Shown here: positions 14,984 through 22,277 of the stretch, in pieces | Layout of the letters: every line of letters starts with the position of its first letter | Numbering within the stretch: the first letter of the stretch is position 1 | Assembly: GCA_001725355.1 (NCBI GenBank) | Contig: MEGD01000053.1 | Span: 1 to 37,226 of the forward strand | Direction: 5' to 3' | DNA: 37,226 nucleotides | Source of the DNA: Novosphingobium sp. SCN 66-18 | Lineage (GTDB): Bacteria > Pseudomonadota > Alphaproteobacteria > Sphingomonadales > Sphingomonadaceae | The notes under the pieces: model-generated | What the model was told of the DNA's origin: nothing | Seen by the model: only the letters and a program-made list of their open reading frames with translations | The model's database searches: none | Position numbers and translations under genes: made by a program

Positions 14984-15369
14984 GTGAAGTCGTGCTCGAT
15001 GCCTCCGCGCTCCTTGCCCTGCTCCGGGACGAGCCCGGCGCGGGCAAGGTTGCCGATGCGATCGGCACCTCGCGCATGTCGAGCGTCAACTACGCCGAGG
15101 TCGTCAGCCACTTCATCCATGCCGGCATGCCCGCTGAGCAAGTCGACGCCATGCTCCGACCCCTGCCGATGGCGATCGTCGAGGCTGACCATGCGCTCGC
15201 CACCATCGCCGGGCGCCTTCGCGCCGCGACGGCCGAGGCCGGCCTGTCACTGGGCGACCGCTTCTGCCTGGCGCTGGCGCGCCGGGACGGTCTTCCAGCG
15301 CTGACCGCTGACAAGCAGTGGCGCACCGTCGCCGACGCAGCCGGTGTCGCTGTCACCGTGATCCGGTGA
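14980..15369 (+). CDS. vapC: VapC-type PIN-domain ribonuclease toxin (129 aa)
   Basis: PIN-domain acidic residues are in place: D7 in VVLDASALLALL, E40 in NYAEVVSHF, D93 in LSLGDRFCLALA and D111 in ALTADKQW. Length is typical. The family cleaves RNA, often tRNA or rRNA, when freed from the antitoxin. The start ATG overlaps the antitoxin stop and its stop overlaps the dGTPase start, so three proteins are translationally linked. Confidence 0.9.
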   Translation: MSEVVLDASALLALLRDEPGAGKVADAIGTSRMSSVNYAEVVSHFIHAGMPAEQVDAMLRPLPMAIVEADHALATIAGRLRAATAEAGLSLGDRFCLALARRDGLPALTADKQWRTVADAAGVAVTVIR

Positions 15370-16724
15370 TCGCAGTGAATATACGCCGGCAATGGTCCGC
15401 CCGCCGCGAGGGTTGGACCCCGCAGAGCGAAGACGCGCGCGACGATGGCGACATCGACTATGCGCGGGTGATCCACTCGGCCTCGTTCCGGCGGCTGCAG
15501 GGCAAGACCCAGATCCTCAACCTCGGCGACAGCGATTTCTATCGCACCCGCCTCACCCATTCGCTCGAGGTTGCGCAGATTGCTGGCGGCATCGCCCGCC
15601 AGCTCGAGAAGTCCTTTCCCGATCATCCGGCCACCCCCTTGCTCCCTGATCGCGGCACGATCCATTCGATCGGCTGCACCCACGATTTCGGGCACCCGCC
15701 CTTCGGGCATGGCGGCGAAATCGCGCTCAACTACTGCATGCGCGGTGCTGGCGGGTTCGAGGGCAATGGCCAGACCTTGCGCATCCTTGCGCGCCTCGAA
15801 AACTTTTCGGCGGGCGCCGGTGCAAACCTGTCGCGCCGGACAATGCTCGGGGTCCTCAAGTACCCGGCCGCCTTCAGCCAGATTGCCAACCCTGCGCTCG
15901 CCCCCGCACTGCTCGCTGGTCCCTCGACGATCAAGATCATCGACGGTCGCGCGAGCAAGCCGCCCAAGTGCTATCTCGATAGCGAACAGGACGTCGTCGA
16001 TTGGATCCTCGATCCGCTGTCATCTGCGGATCGCGAGGCGTTTCAAGCCTTCACGCCGCACGAGGGCAAGCACGGCAAGCCTCGCCACAAAGCACTCGAC
16101 TGCTCGATCATGGATGCGGCCGATGACATTGCCTACGGCGTTCATGACCTTGAAGACGCGATCGCACTCGATCTTGTCAAGCGCGAGCGTTTCGCCGCTG
16201 CGCTCCAGGACAAGTGTCCCTCCTTCCTCGACGCGCTCAAGGCCAAATACCCTGGCGAAAGCGAGAATGACGTCTTTGCACAGATGGTCGATGGCCTGTT
16301 CGGCGGTCCCGCTTCGCGCAAGCGCTTTATCGGCCGCCTCGTCCATCACTTCCTGACTGCGGTCGAGTTCGTCGAGCGCCCCGAGTTCGCCGAGCCATTC
16401 CTGCGCTGGGGCGTTGCCGTCGCCTCTCCCCAGCGCGAGTTCCTCGACGTGCTGCAAGGCTTCGTCGTCGATGAGGTTATTACCTCGCCTGCCGTCCAGC
16501 ACCTCGAGTTCAAGGGCCAGGGAATGGTGGTCGCCGTCTTCGAGGCGATGCAGGCCGATCCCGCTCGGCTGCTGCCACGCGAAGAGCTCGCAAAGTACGA
16601 AGTTGCTGGCGGCGACCTTCGGGTCATCTGCGACTTCGTTGCGGCGATGACCGACACGCATCTCCTCAAGACCTACGAGCGTCTGTTTTCGCCCCGCATG
16701 GGATCGGTGTTCGACCGCCTCTGA
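15366..16724 (+). CDS. dgt: dGTPase / HD-domain deoxynucleoside triphosphohydrolase (452 aa)
   Basis: The HD signature is complete: H65 in RTRLTHSLEVAQIA, H106-D107 in THDFGHPPFGHGG, and a later Asp in SIMDAADDIAYGVHDLED. The N-terminus RRQWSARREGWTP and FRRLQGKTQIL are family hallmarks. It hydrolyses dGTP to deoxyguanosine and triphosphate; such enzymes can deplete dNTPs against phage. The likely start is GTG 15366, overlapping the vapC stop (GTGA); another GTG at 15375 is possible. No separate promoter is visible, so expression probably depends on the toxin-antitoxin promoter. Confidence 0.9.
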   Translation: MIAVNIRRQWSARREGWTPQSEDARDDGDIDYARVIHSASFRRLQGKTQILNLGDSDFYRTRLTHSLEVAQIAGGIARQLEKSFPDHPATPLLPDRGTIHSIGCTHDFGHPPFGHGGEIALNYCMRGAGGFEGNGQTLRILARLENFSAGAGANLSRRTMLGVLKYPAAFSQIANPALAPALLAGPSTIKIIDGRASKPPKCYLDSEQDVVDWILDPLSSADREAFQAFTPHEGKHGKPRHKALDCSIMDAADDIAYGVHDLEDAIALDLVKRERFAAALQDKCPSFLDALKAKYPGESENDVFAQMVDGLFGGPASRKRFIGRLVHHFLTAVEFVERPEFAEPFLRWGVAVASPQREFLDVLQGFVVDEVITSPAVQHLEFKGQGMVVAVFEAMQADPARLLPREELAKYEVAGGDLRVICDFVAAMTDTHLLKTYERLFSPRMGSVFDRL

Positions 16725-16743
16725 GTGGAAAAGGTCTAAGCGT

Positions 16744-16790
16744 GTTTTGCGGTTAACCCCGAACGCCCAGATGGGGTTCGGGGGCAAAAC
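16744..16790 (+). promoter_or_regulatory. Two-part inverted repeat after the dGTPase gene
   Basis: GTTTTGC (16744-16750) pairs with GCAAAAC (16784-16790), and CCCCGAAC (16757-16764) with GTTCGGGG (16776-16783), separated on one side by an internal loop. No T-run follows, so it is either a processing/termination structure or the first hairpin of the next leader. Confidence 0.4.
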
Positions 16791-16908
16791 CGTAATCTCT
16801 CTCTCATCTCGGTGGCTGAGCGAAATCAGCATCGCCATAGCATGACGCCTGGGAGATTGGCGGCCGTCAAGGATCTTTGGCCTGCTGCGGCTAGCGCCTT
16901 GCGAGCAG

Positions 16909-17037
16909 AAATCGGCTCCCCCCACGCCCGCTAATCGCGGCGGCAGCGCGTGCGCGCCGCCGTCCCTGACTGCCTGACTCCGGCGTCCTTCAAGGCACAT
17001 CTTTCATCAGCGTGATGAGAGAAAATTCCTTTTGGAG
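16909..17037 (+). repeat. Structured leader, copy 1 (before the DUF2493 gene)
   Basis: Starts AAATCGGCTCCC, has a CGGCGGC/GCCGCCG hairpin (16938-16962) then CCCTGAC, and later ATTCCTTTTGGAGG next to the start codon. The same ordered motifs recur at 18416-18526 before another gene, so the two are related leaders. The 319-bp gap 16725-17043 holds no gene. Confidence 0.55.
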
Positions 17038-17043
17038 GTTATC

Positions 17044-18099
17044 ATGACGGACCGTTTCTCGAACTTCGCCGACCTTGCCGAACACTATGCGCGCGAAATC
17101 GCCACGCCCGATTATGCCCGGGCGTTCATGGAGCAGACCGAACTGGCCAAGCTCTCGATCGAGCATGAGCCAAGCGCAGCTGAAATGCCCGAACCGGAAG
17201 TGGCGCAGGCGGCGATCGAGATGATGCTGGCAACGGTCTTCGACCTGTTCCGCGACACCCGGATGGAGGACTTCGCCAGCGAAGTCGCCTGGGGCGTGGC
17301 CAACAGCTTCCATGTCGTGGCCAAGCGCCTCGACGACCGCGAGGACGCAATGGCGAACCGCCTCCAGGAAAAGCTGCGCGAATACGATCCGAGCGAGGTC
17401 TACGCCACCGATCTCGAGGACCTGACCATGCAGGCCCGCAGCCTTGCCGAATGCCGCGATGCGATGGAGTGCATGCGCGACCATGCCGCGCGGATCTACC
17501 TTGTCGAGACCGGCCGCCCGTTCTCGCCGGTGCGGGGCTCGCGGGTCTCGTCCAAGACCAATGCCTCGATGATCGAAGCGCGCGACTATCTCGCGGCACA
17601 GAAAGCGCAGCGGCGCGAGCAGTTTGCCCCATCGGGTCCGGTCGTGGTGTTCTCGGGCGGACAGCAGTTCACCGACATTGCGCTGGTTGAAGACTATCTC
17701 GACGCGATCCATGCCCGGGTCCCGTCGATGGCGCTGGCAACGACCGCCCAGAACAAGGGCGCGGACGTGATCGCGGCAGCCTGGGCATCGCGCCACAATG
17801 TGCCGGTGATCCTGTGCAAGCCCGATACTTCGCGGGGACCTTCCGCACCCTATCAGCGCAACGCCCGCATGCTCGCCTTCAAGCCTGTCGAGGCCGTGGT
17901 GTGCAGCGGCGGCGGCATCCAGGCGAACCTTGCTGACCGCCTCCGCGAAGCACGCATTCCCCTCCACATTGTGCGCGACGCTTCGGTTCAGAACGAGACC
18001 CCGGCGGCGCGGACCAAAGCCGCAGCGCAAGCTGAGCGGCCTGCGATGAAGCGCACGGCCTGTGGCACCGTCAATGGCGATGACCTCCCGCCATTCTGA
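17044..18099 (+). CDS. DUF2493 (YspA/SLOG-like) domain protein (351 aa)
   Basis: The C-terminal half (about residues 195-310) is the DUF2493/SLOG domain: VVVFSGGQQFTDIALVEDYL, an NKGADVIAAAWASRH ligand-binding block and NVPVILCKPDTS. The N-terminal half is helical (FSNFADLAEHYAREIATPDY, later EDAMANRLQEKLREY), seen in plasmid members of the family. ATG 17044 follows GGAGG (17035-17039). SLOG-type domains probably bind nucleotide-derived ligands; the function is unknown. The gene is preceded by a structured leader and followed by a strong terminator, so it is monocistronic. Confidence 0.82.
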   Translation: MTDRFSNFADLAEHYAREIATPDYARAFMEQTELAKLSIEHEPSAAEMPEPEVAQAAIEMMLATVFDLFRDTRMEDFASEVAWGVANSFHVVAKRLDDREDAMANRLQEKLREYDPSEVYATDLEDLTMQARSLAECRDAMECMRDHAARIYLVETGRPFSPVRGSRVSSKTNASMIEARDYLAAQKAQRREQFAPSGPVVVFSGGQQFTDIALVEDYLDAIHARVPSMALATTAQNKGADVIAAAWASRHNVPVILCKPDTSRGPSAPYQRNARMLAFKPVEAVVCSGGGIQANLADRLREARIPLHIVRDASVQNETPAARTKAAAQAERPAMKRTACGTVNGDDLPPF

Positions 18100-18127
18100 G
18101 CGGCACCAGCTGCGATTGCATCAACCA

Positions 18128-18167
18128 GAAGGGTGTCCGGCCTCACCGCCGGATGCCCTTCTTTTTT
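18128..18167 (+). terminator. Strong Rho-independent terminator
   Basis: AAGGGTGTCCGGC (18129-18141) pairs with GCCGGATGCCCTT (18148-18160), allowing G-T pairs, with a 6-nt loop and six T (18162-18167). It ends the DUF2493 transcript. Confidence 0.85.
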
Positions 18168-18391
18168 GTCGACCCGGACGCACACTGTCATGGCCCGGCT
18201 CGCTCGCATCTTGCCCCCGCCAGTAATGGCCTGACGGCCTGCTGGAAGGGGCGCGAAGGCTTCGCATCGGCCGGGCAAGCGGTACCCGCGCGTGGACCAC
18301 CGGGGTGCTGCCCAACAGGGTTAAACACTCTCGCAGACTTCCAAGCATGATGGCCGCCATTGGCCCGCGTCAAGAAGGGCGGTTCCCCCAA

Positions 18392-18526
18392 TTTTTACGC
18401 CTGAAGAAGGCGAAAAAATCGGCTCCCCCACCCCCGCTCGCGCGGCGGGCCGCGGGCGGCCCGTTCCTGACCCGGGCCAAGCTCGGCCATCCCGAAGGAG
18501 ACCTCTTCAATTCCTTTGACAGGAGG
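18392..18526 (+). repeat. Structured leader, copy 2 (before the 18532 gene)
   Basis: A TTTTT-A-CGCC/GGCGAAAAA hairpin (18392-18417) leads into AAATCGGCTCCC (18416-18427), a perfect CGGGCCGC-GG-GCGGCCCG stem (18446-18463), TTCCTGAC, and ATTCCTTT before AGGAGG. Order and words match the leader at 16909-17037. The 432-bp gap 18100-18531 has no other content besides the terminator. Confidence 0.55.
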
Positions 18527-18531
18527 CTCAC

Positions 18532-18843
18532 ATGAACGCTCTTACCAAGACCCTCGACATCCCGGCTTTCGACCCCATCAGCTATGACGCAGCGGTGCGC
18601 GCCGCGACGATCCGGGCCCAGCACAGCTTCTTCGACCAGCACGTCATTGAGGACGAGTTCGGCTGCTTCCTCGCCATCGACGAGGGCGACTACAACGCCC
18701 TGCCCCAGGACCTGATCGACCGGATCGTCCATTCCGTCCCGGGCATGATGGCCGACGACTTCGACGAAGCGAACATCGCCCGCGCCGCAAGCTTCATGAG
18801 CGTCGTGATGGATCCCGAGTGGGACGCGGACTGCCCGTTCTGA
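18532..18843 (+). CDS. Hypothetical acidic plasmid protein (103 aa)
   Basis: A 103-residue strongly acidic protein with an excellent AGGAGG ribosome site 6 nt before ATG. It reads MNALTKTLDIPAFDPISYDA, then AAVRAATIRAQHSFFDQHV and DFDEANIARAASFMSVVMD. No domain recognised. The small, acidic, well-translated character and the position beside the putative oriT are reminiscent of leading-region anti-defence proteins, but that is only an idea. Confidence 0.72.
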   Translation: MNALTKTLDIPAFDPISYDAAVRAATIRAQHSFFDQHVIEDEFGCFLAIDEGDYNALPQDLIDRIVHSVPGMMADDFDEANIARAASFMSVVMDPEWDADCPF

Positions 18844-18916
18844 CATGCCGCATTTCGCACCGCGCCGGAGGGCTCTTGAAGGGCTCTCCGGCCCCCCTTT
18901 TGGCGTGTCCAGATAA

Positions 18917-18949
18917 AGCACAGCCGGGGCATCGAACCCCGGCTGTGCT
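18917..18949 (-). terminator. Terminator hairpin downstream of the 18970 gene
   Basis: Perfect 13-bp stem: AGCACAGCCGGGG (18917-18929) with CCCCGGCTGTGCT (18937-18949), 7-nt loop. On the minus strand it is followed by TTTATCT, so it fits the end of the minus-strand gene at 18970-19197. It may also block plus-strand transcription from 18532-18843. Confidence 0.7.
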
Positions 18950-18969
18950 GGTCTCTTCCGAGACCGGTT

Positions 18970-19197
18970 TCAGCTTGCCCGCAGGCGCTTCTCCGCTTCG
19001 TCCAGACCGAGCTTTCCGAGAGCGGCGAAGAATGCTTCGACCCTCTCGAACGGCGCCTTGCCGAGAACCGATTTCTGCATCAGTTCGACACTCGCCGCCC
19101 GCTCGCTTTCGCGCAGTTTCGTCTCGCGCGCTTCCAGCGCCTGACGCTCCTTGGCGATTGCCTGTCGCTCCGCTTCAAGGCTTCCTTTCCTGGCCAT
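18970..19197 (-). CDS. Small coiled-coil protein (75 aa)
   Basis: A 75-residue, highly charged protein; residues 5-35 (LEAERQAIAKERQALEARET and onward) form a coiled coil and 45-75 a short helical domain (PFERVEAFFAALGKLGLDE). AAGAGG lies upstream of ATG 19197. No family name recognised. It is divergent from the RHH-traD-traI operon across the candidate oriT, a position often used for mobilisation accessory proteins; that role is inferred. It is followed by a strong terminator. Confidence 0.65.
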   Translation of the reverse strand: MARKGSLEAERQAIAKERQALEARETKLRESERAASVELMQKSVLGKAPFERVEAFFAALGKLGLDEAEKRLRAS

Positions 19198-19440
19198 GAT
19201 GATACCTCTTGGGTTGGTGCTGAAACCTCCCGCGCGCGAGGATCATGACCCCTCCCCTGTTTGGCAAGCCCTGATGCTACGGGGCCGAGATCGCCCCCGG
19301 ATTCCGAGTGCAATTCAGGCCGGGCACTGCGCCCGGGCTCAACCTGAAAGGCCAGCTATGGATTCGCGTAAGACCACCAAACCCGCGAGCCATCACTGCT
19401 ACGGGATCAAGAGGGAAGGATGCAGACCGTACACGGCAGG

Positions 19441-19570
19441 ACCGTAGGGGAAATGGCGGAAATGCGTGGGTTTGCGCTGTGACCGCCTGTCTGACTGGGT
19501 CGGACAGTCCTGCAAAGCCGCAGAAAGCCGCCATTTTGCTGTCCGACGCTGTCCGACATATGTCCGCCCG
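19441..19570. other. Candidate oriT / relaxosome operator region with CTGTCCGAC repeats
   Basis: The 456-bp gap 19198-19653 has no gene. It holds CTGTCCGAC in tandem direct orientation (19539-19547, 19549-19557, as GCTGTCCGAC units), inverted at 19499-19507, and with one change at 19487-19495. An outer 9-bp inverted repeat AAATGGCGG/CCGCCATTT (19451-19459, 19528-19536) encloses part of it. Further upstream a CCGGGC-ACTGC-GCCCGG hairpin lies near 19323. Location between a divergent small gene and RHH-traD-traI is the usual oriT position. The nic site cannot be fixed by eye. Confidence 0.5.
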
Positions 19571-19653
19571 CCGCTGCGCGATTGCCAGACGGCCCATGCT
19601 GGCCTAAAAGGGGTGCGCGCAATTCCCACCAGGCCTCCACGAGGGGTCTGGGT

Positions 19654-19944
19654 ATGGTTGATGAAGTCCGGATTACGGTACGGATACCGCGCGAACTCGC
19701 AAATGGCGTCGAGAAGGTTCAGGAGGCGCGCGGGCTGACGCCCTCGATCATCCTGCGCAATGCGCTGACCCTCTACCTTGCGACCATCGACGGCAGCACC
19801 GAAACCGAGCGCCGGCGCCAGTTCTCGTCCGAGTATCTGTTCCTCGGAATCGACCTGCTCATCCAACGCCAATTTCCCGATGCCCACCAGGCCCTGATGG
19901 CGGAAGCGGACCGCCGTGTGGAGGCGCTCTATGCGGCGTCCTGA
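19654..19944 (+). CDS. RHH-type relaxosome accessory/regulator protein (96 aa)
   Basis: Residues 1-45 follow the RHH pattern: strand VDEVRITVRIPREL, helix ANGVEKVQEARG, helix TPSIILRNALTLYLA. A helical tail with YLFLGIDLLIQRQFPDA follows. ATG 19654 lies just after the repeat cluster and the gene overlaps traD by 14 bp. By position it corresponds to TraY/MobC-like proteins that bind oriT and control the transfer operon; the CTGTCCGAC repeats are its natural candidate sites. Confidence 0.7.
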   Translation: MVDEVRITVRIPRELANGVEKVQEARGLTPSIILRNALTLYLATIDGSTETERRRQFSSEYLFLGIDLLIQRQFPDAHQALMAEADRRVEALYAAS

Positions 19945-22273
19945 CACGTGGTCCGACCAGGCCCGCCCGGGTCAGCTCAAGCATCATTCAGCGCGTGGAA
20001 GCATGCCGCGTAACGCCGGCAATTTCACCCGCGGCTCGCAGCTCATCACCCATGAATTCCTGATGTGGTTTGCCTCCGCCAAGATGCCGCTGCTGGTCTG
20101 GTTTTTCACCTTCCTCCTGGCCCTCTCGATCGTCCTCGCCCTGCTGCTCCATGAGCACGAAGTGCAGATGATCTTGATGCGGATTTACGCCGCGGGATGG
20201 AGCTTCATGGAGTTCAATCCCAAGAAGATCCTGAACCTCACCCTCCCCTCCGGAGAGGTCATCCCTGCCCCCATTGGCATGATCGCCTCGCACCCAGATG
20301 TCGTCATTGCCTGGAACAAGCTGATGCGCGCGATCTGGGGGGCGCTGTTCATCTCGCTGTTCATCGCAATCCCGATCTCGGTTTGGTTCGTCAATCTCTC
20401 GCACCGCCGCGGCAAGGCGATCCTCGAAGAGCGCCACCAGCGCGGCGCCATGCTGGTCGATGCCGCCGATCTTTCCGCCGTGATCAACGAGCACAACCGC
20501 GCCGCGCTTGCACAGGAAGTGTCCGAACGCATGCCCGGCAAGACGCTCGACGACGTCCTGAAGATGAGCTTCTCCGAGCGCAAGGAGGCGGGCATCCATC
20601 ACGTCTACAACATCGCAGGCGTGTCGTTTCCGTGGCGCACCGAGCAAGCCCACACGATCATGATCGGCTCGACCGGTACCGGCAAGACTACCCAGATGCG
20701 GGACATGATTGCGCAGATGCGCAGGCGGCGCGACCGGGCGGTCGTGTTCGACCTCACCGGCGCTTATGTCGAAGCCTTCTACAACCCCGAAACCGACACG
20801 ATCCTCAACCCGATGGACGAGCGCTGCCCAAGCTGGTCGCTGTTCGACGAGGGCAAGAACTACGCCGACTTTACCGCGATTGCCGCAGCCATCCTGCCGA
20901 CCGACGGCGGCGGTTCGGACCCGTTCTGGATGCTGGGGGCGCGAACCCTGTTCGTGCAGTCTTGCGTCCAGTTGGTGAAGATCGGCCAGGCCACCAATGC
21001 CGCACTTGCCTACCGGCTGATGATGGCCGATCTCGAAGAGGTCCACGAGCTTCTCCGCAACACCATTGCCGAGCCGCTCACCGCTCCGGTCGCCGCGCGC
21101 ATGGCCGAGTCCGTCCGCGCGGTTCTCAATACCAATGCCCAGGCACTGTTGTTCTTGCCCGAGGGCAAGGAGCCCTTCTCGATTTGCGATTGGATCCGGC
21201 ACCAGGACAAGCCTGGATCGATCCTGTTCATCACCTCCTCACACAACGAACTGGTGCTCAACCGGGCGCTGCTTTCGCTCTGGATGAACCTTGCGGTCCA
21301 CACCCTGATGCGCCTGCCGCGCACCCGGTCCTTGCGCACCTGGTTCTTCTTCGACGAGGTTCATGCGCTCCACCGCCTGCCGGCTATCGAGGACGGCCTA
21401 CAGACCGCGCGTGGCTTTGGCGGCGCCTTCGTGCTCGGCATTCATTCCTTCGCCAAGCTGGCCGAGACCTACGGCAAGGAAGGCGCGCAGAACCTCGCCT
21501 CGCTCGCGCGCACCAAGCTGATCCTCGCGGCCGCCGATCGGGACACCGCCGAGCACTGTTCCGACTATATCGGTCACCGCGAAGTCAGGATGATGGATGA
21601 GGCCTACAGCTACGGCTACTCCAACATCCGCGACGCCGCGACCATCACCCCGCGCTCCGAAGTGCAGCCGCTGGTCCTCCCCGATGACATCATGCGCCTG
21701 CCGTCGCTGCGCGGCTTCCTGGTATTTCCCGAGGGCTTCGATGCCGCAAGGATCAAGCTCACCTACAAAGACTGGCCCAAGGTCGCTGAAGGCTATGTCC
21801 TGCGTGAAAATGTCCAGCCCATCGAGTTCGTGCCGCCGCCGGTAGATGACGCCGAAGAGACGGAAGTCGGGGGACGCGAACCGCGCGGCGAACCGCGCGG
21901 CGAACCGGAGCGTGAACTACGTAGCGACGAGCTCGAGAACGGTCCTGGCGTGCTTGCATCCGAGCCGGGTGATCCGGAGCATCCCGCCCCGGAAAACCTG
22001 CCGCAGGGACCCGAACAGGATCCGAGTGTGGGCAAGCAGATGGCCTTCAGGCTGGAGCAGGCTCCGCAGGGCGAACGAAATGGTGGACGCGAACAGGAAG
22101 TGCCGGACAAGGCCGTGGATCATGCCTCGGCGAAGGCTGCGGCGCAGCGCGCGGGCGTGACCCGCGAACTCAATGACCCCGTCCAAGAAGAGAGGCCCGC
22201 CGAGCGCGGCGGCAAGGCTGCACGCGAGATCGACGATCGCTCGCATTCCCATGACGACGGACCGGAGATGTAG
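19931..22273 (+). CDS. traD: Type IV coupling protein TraD (780 aa)
   Basis: Two N-terminal membrane segments (about residues 55-75 and 130-152) precede the ATPase: Walker A GSTGTGKT at 246-253, Walker B in LRTWFFFDEVHALHRLP, and later GFGGAFVLGIHSFAKLAETYG and LARTKLILAAADRDTAEHCS, as in F-type TraD. It links the relaxosome to the secretion channel and drives DNA export. The tail from about 640 is acidic, low complexity and contains a 12-bp DNA repeat. ATG 19931 has GGAGG 7 nt upstream; ATG 20003 (MPRNAGNF) resembles the F TraD start and is an alternative. Confidence 0.93.
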   Translation: MRRPDTWSDQARPGQLKHHSARGSMPRNAGNFTRGSQLITHEFLMWFASAKMPLLVWFFTFLLALSIVLALLLHEHEVQMILMRIYAAGWSFMEFNPKKILNLTLPSGEVIPAPIGMIASHPDVVIAWNKLMRAIWGALFISLFIAIPISVWFVNLSHRRGKAILEERHQRGAMLVDAADLSAVINEHNRAALAQEVSERMPGKTLDDVLKMSFSERKEAGIHHVYNIAGVSFPWRTEQAHTIMIGSTGTGKTTQMRDMIAQMRRRRDRAVVFDLTGAYVEAFYNPETDTILNPMDERCPSWSLFDEGKNYADFTAIAAAILPTDGGGSDPFWMLGARTLFVQSCVQLVKIGQATNAALAYRLMMADLEEVHELLRNTIAEPLTAPVAARMAESVRAVLNTNAQALLFLPEGKEPFSICDWIRHQDKPGSILFITSSHNELVLNRALLSLWMNLAVHTLMRLPRTRSLRTWFFFDEVHALHRLPAIEDGLQTARGFGGAFVLGIHSFAKLAETYGKEGAQNLASLARTKLILAAADRDTAEHCSDYIGHREVRMMDEAYSYGYSNIRDAATITPRSEVQPLVLPDDIMRLPSLRGFLVFPEGFDAARIKLTYKDWPKVAEGYVLRENVQPIEFVPPPVDDAEETEVGGREPRGEPRGEPERELRSDELENGPGVLASEPGDPEHPAPENLPQGPEQDPSVGKQMAFRLEQAPQGERNGGREQEVPDKAVDHASAKAAAQRAGVTRELNDPVQEERPAERGGKAAREIDDRSHSHDDGPEM
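21878..21907 (+). repeat. 12-bp tandem repeat inside traD
   Basis: GAACCGCGCGGC occurs twice in tandem plus a half copy, encoding the EPRGEPRGEP stretch in the disordered TraD tail. A likely slippage site for length variation. Confidence 0.6.
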
Positions 22274-22277
22274 GGCC

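Noticed and set aside
18917-18949. T-arm-like hairpin (CCGGGGTTCGATGCCCCGG on the minus strand) suggesting a tRNA
   Set aside because: No acceptor, D or anticodon arm and no CCA-like end; a following TTTATCT fits a terminator.
21878-21907. Short tandem repeats as CRISPR or iterons
   Set aside because: They are 12-bp repeats in frame within a disordered TraD tail. No spaced repeats of CRISPR size were seen anywhere in the window.
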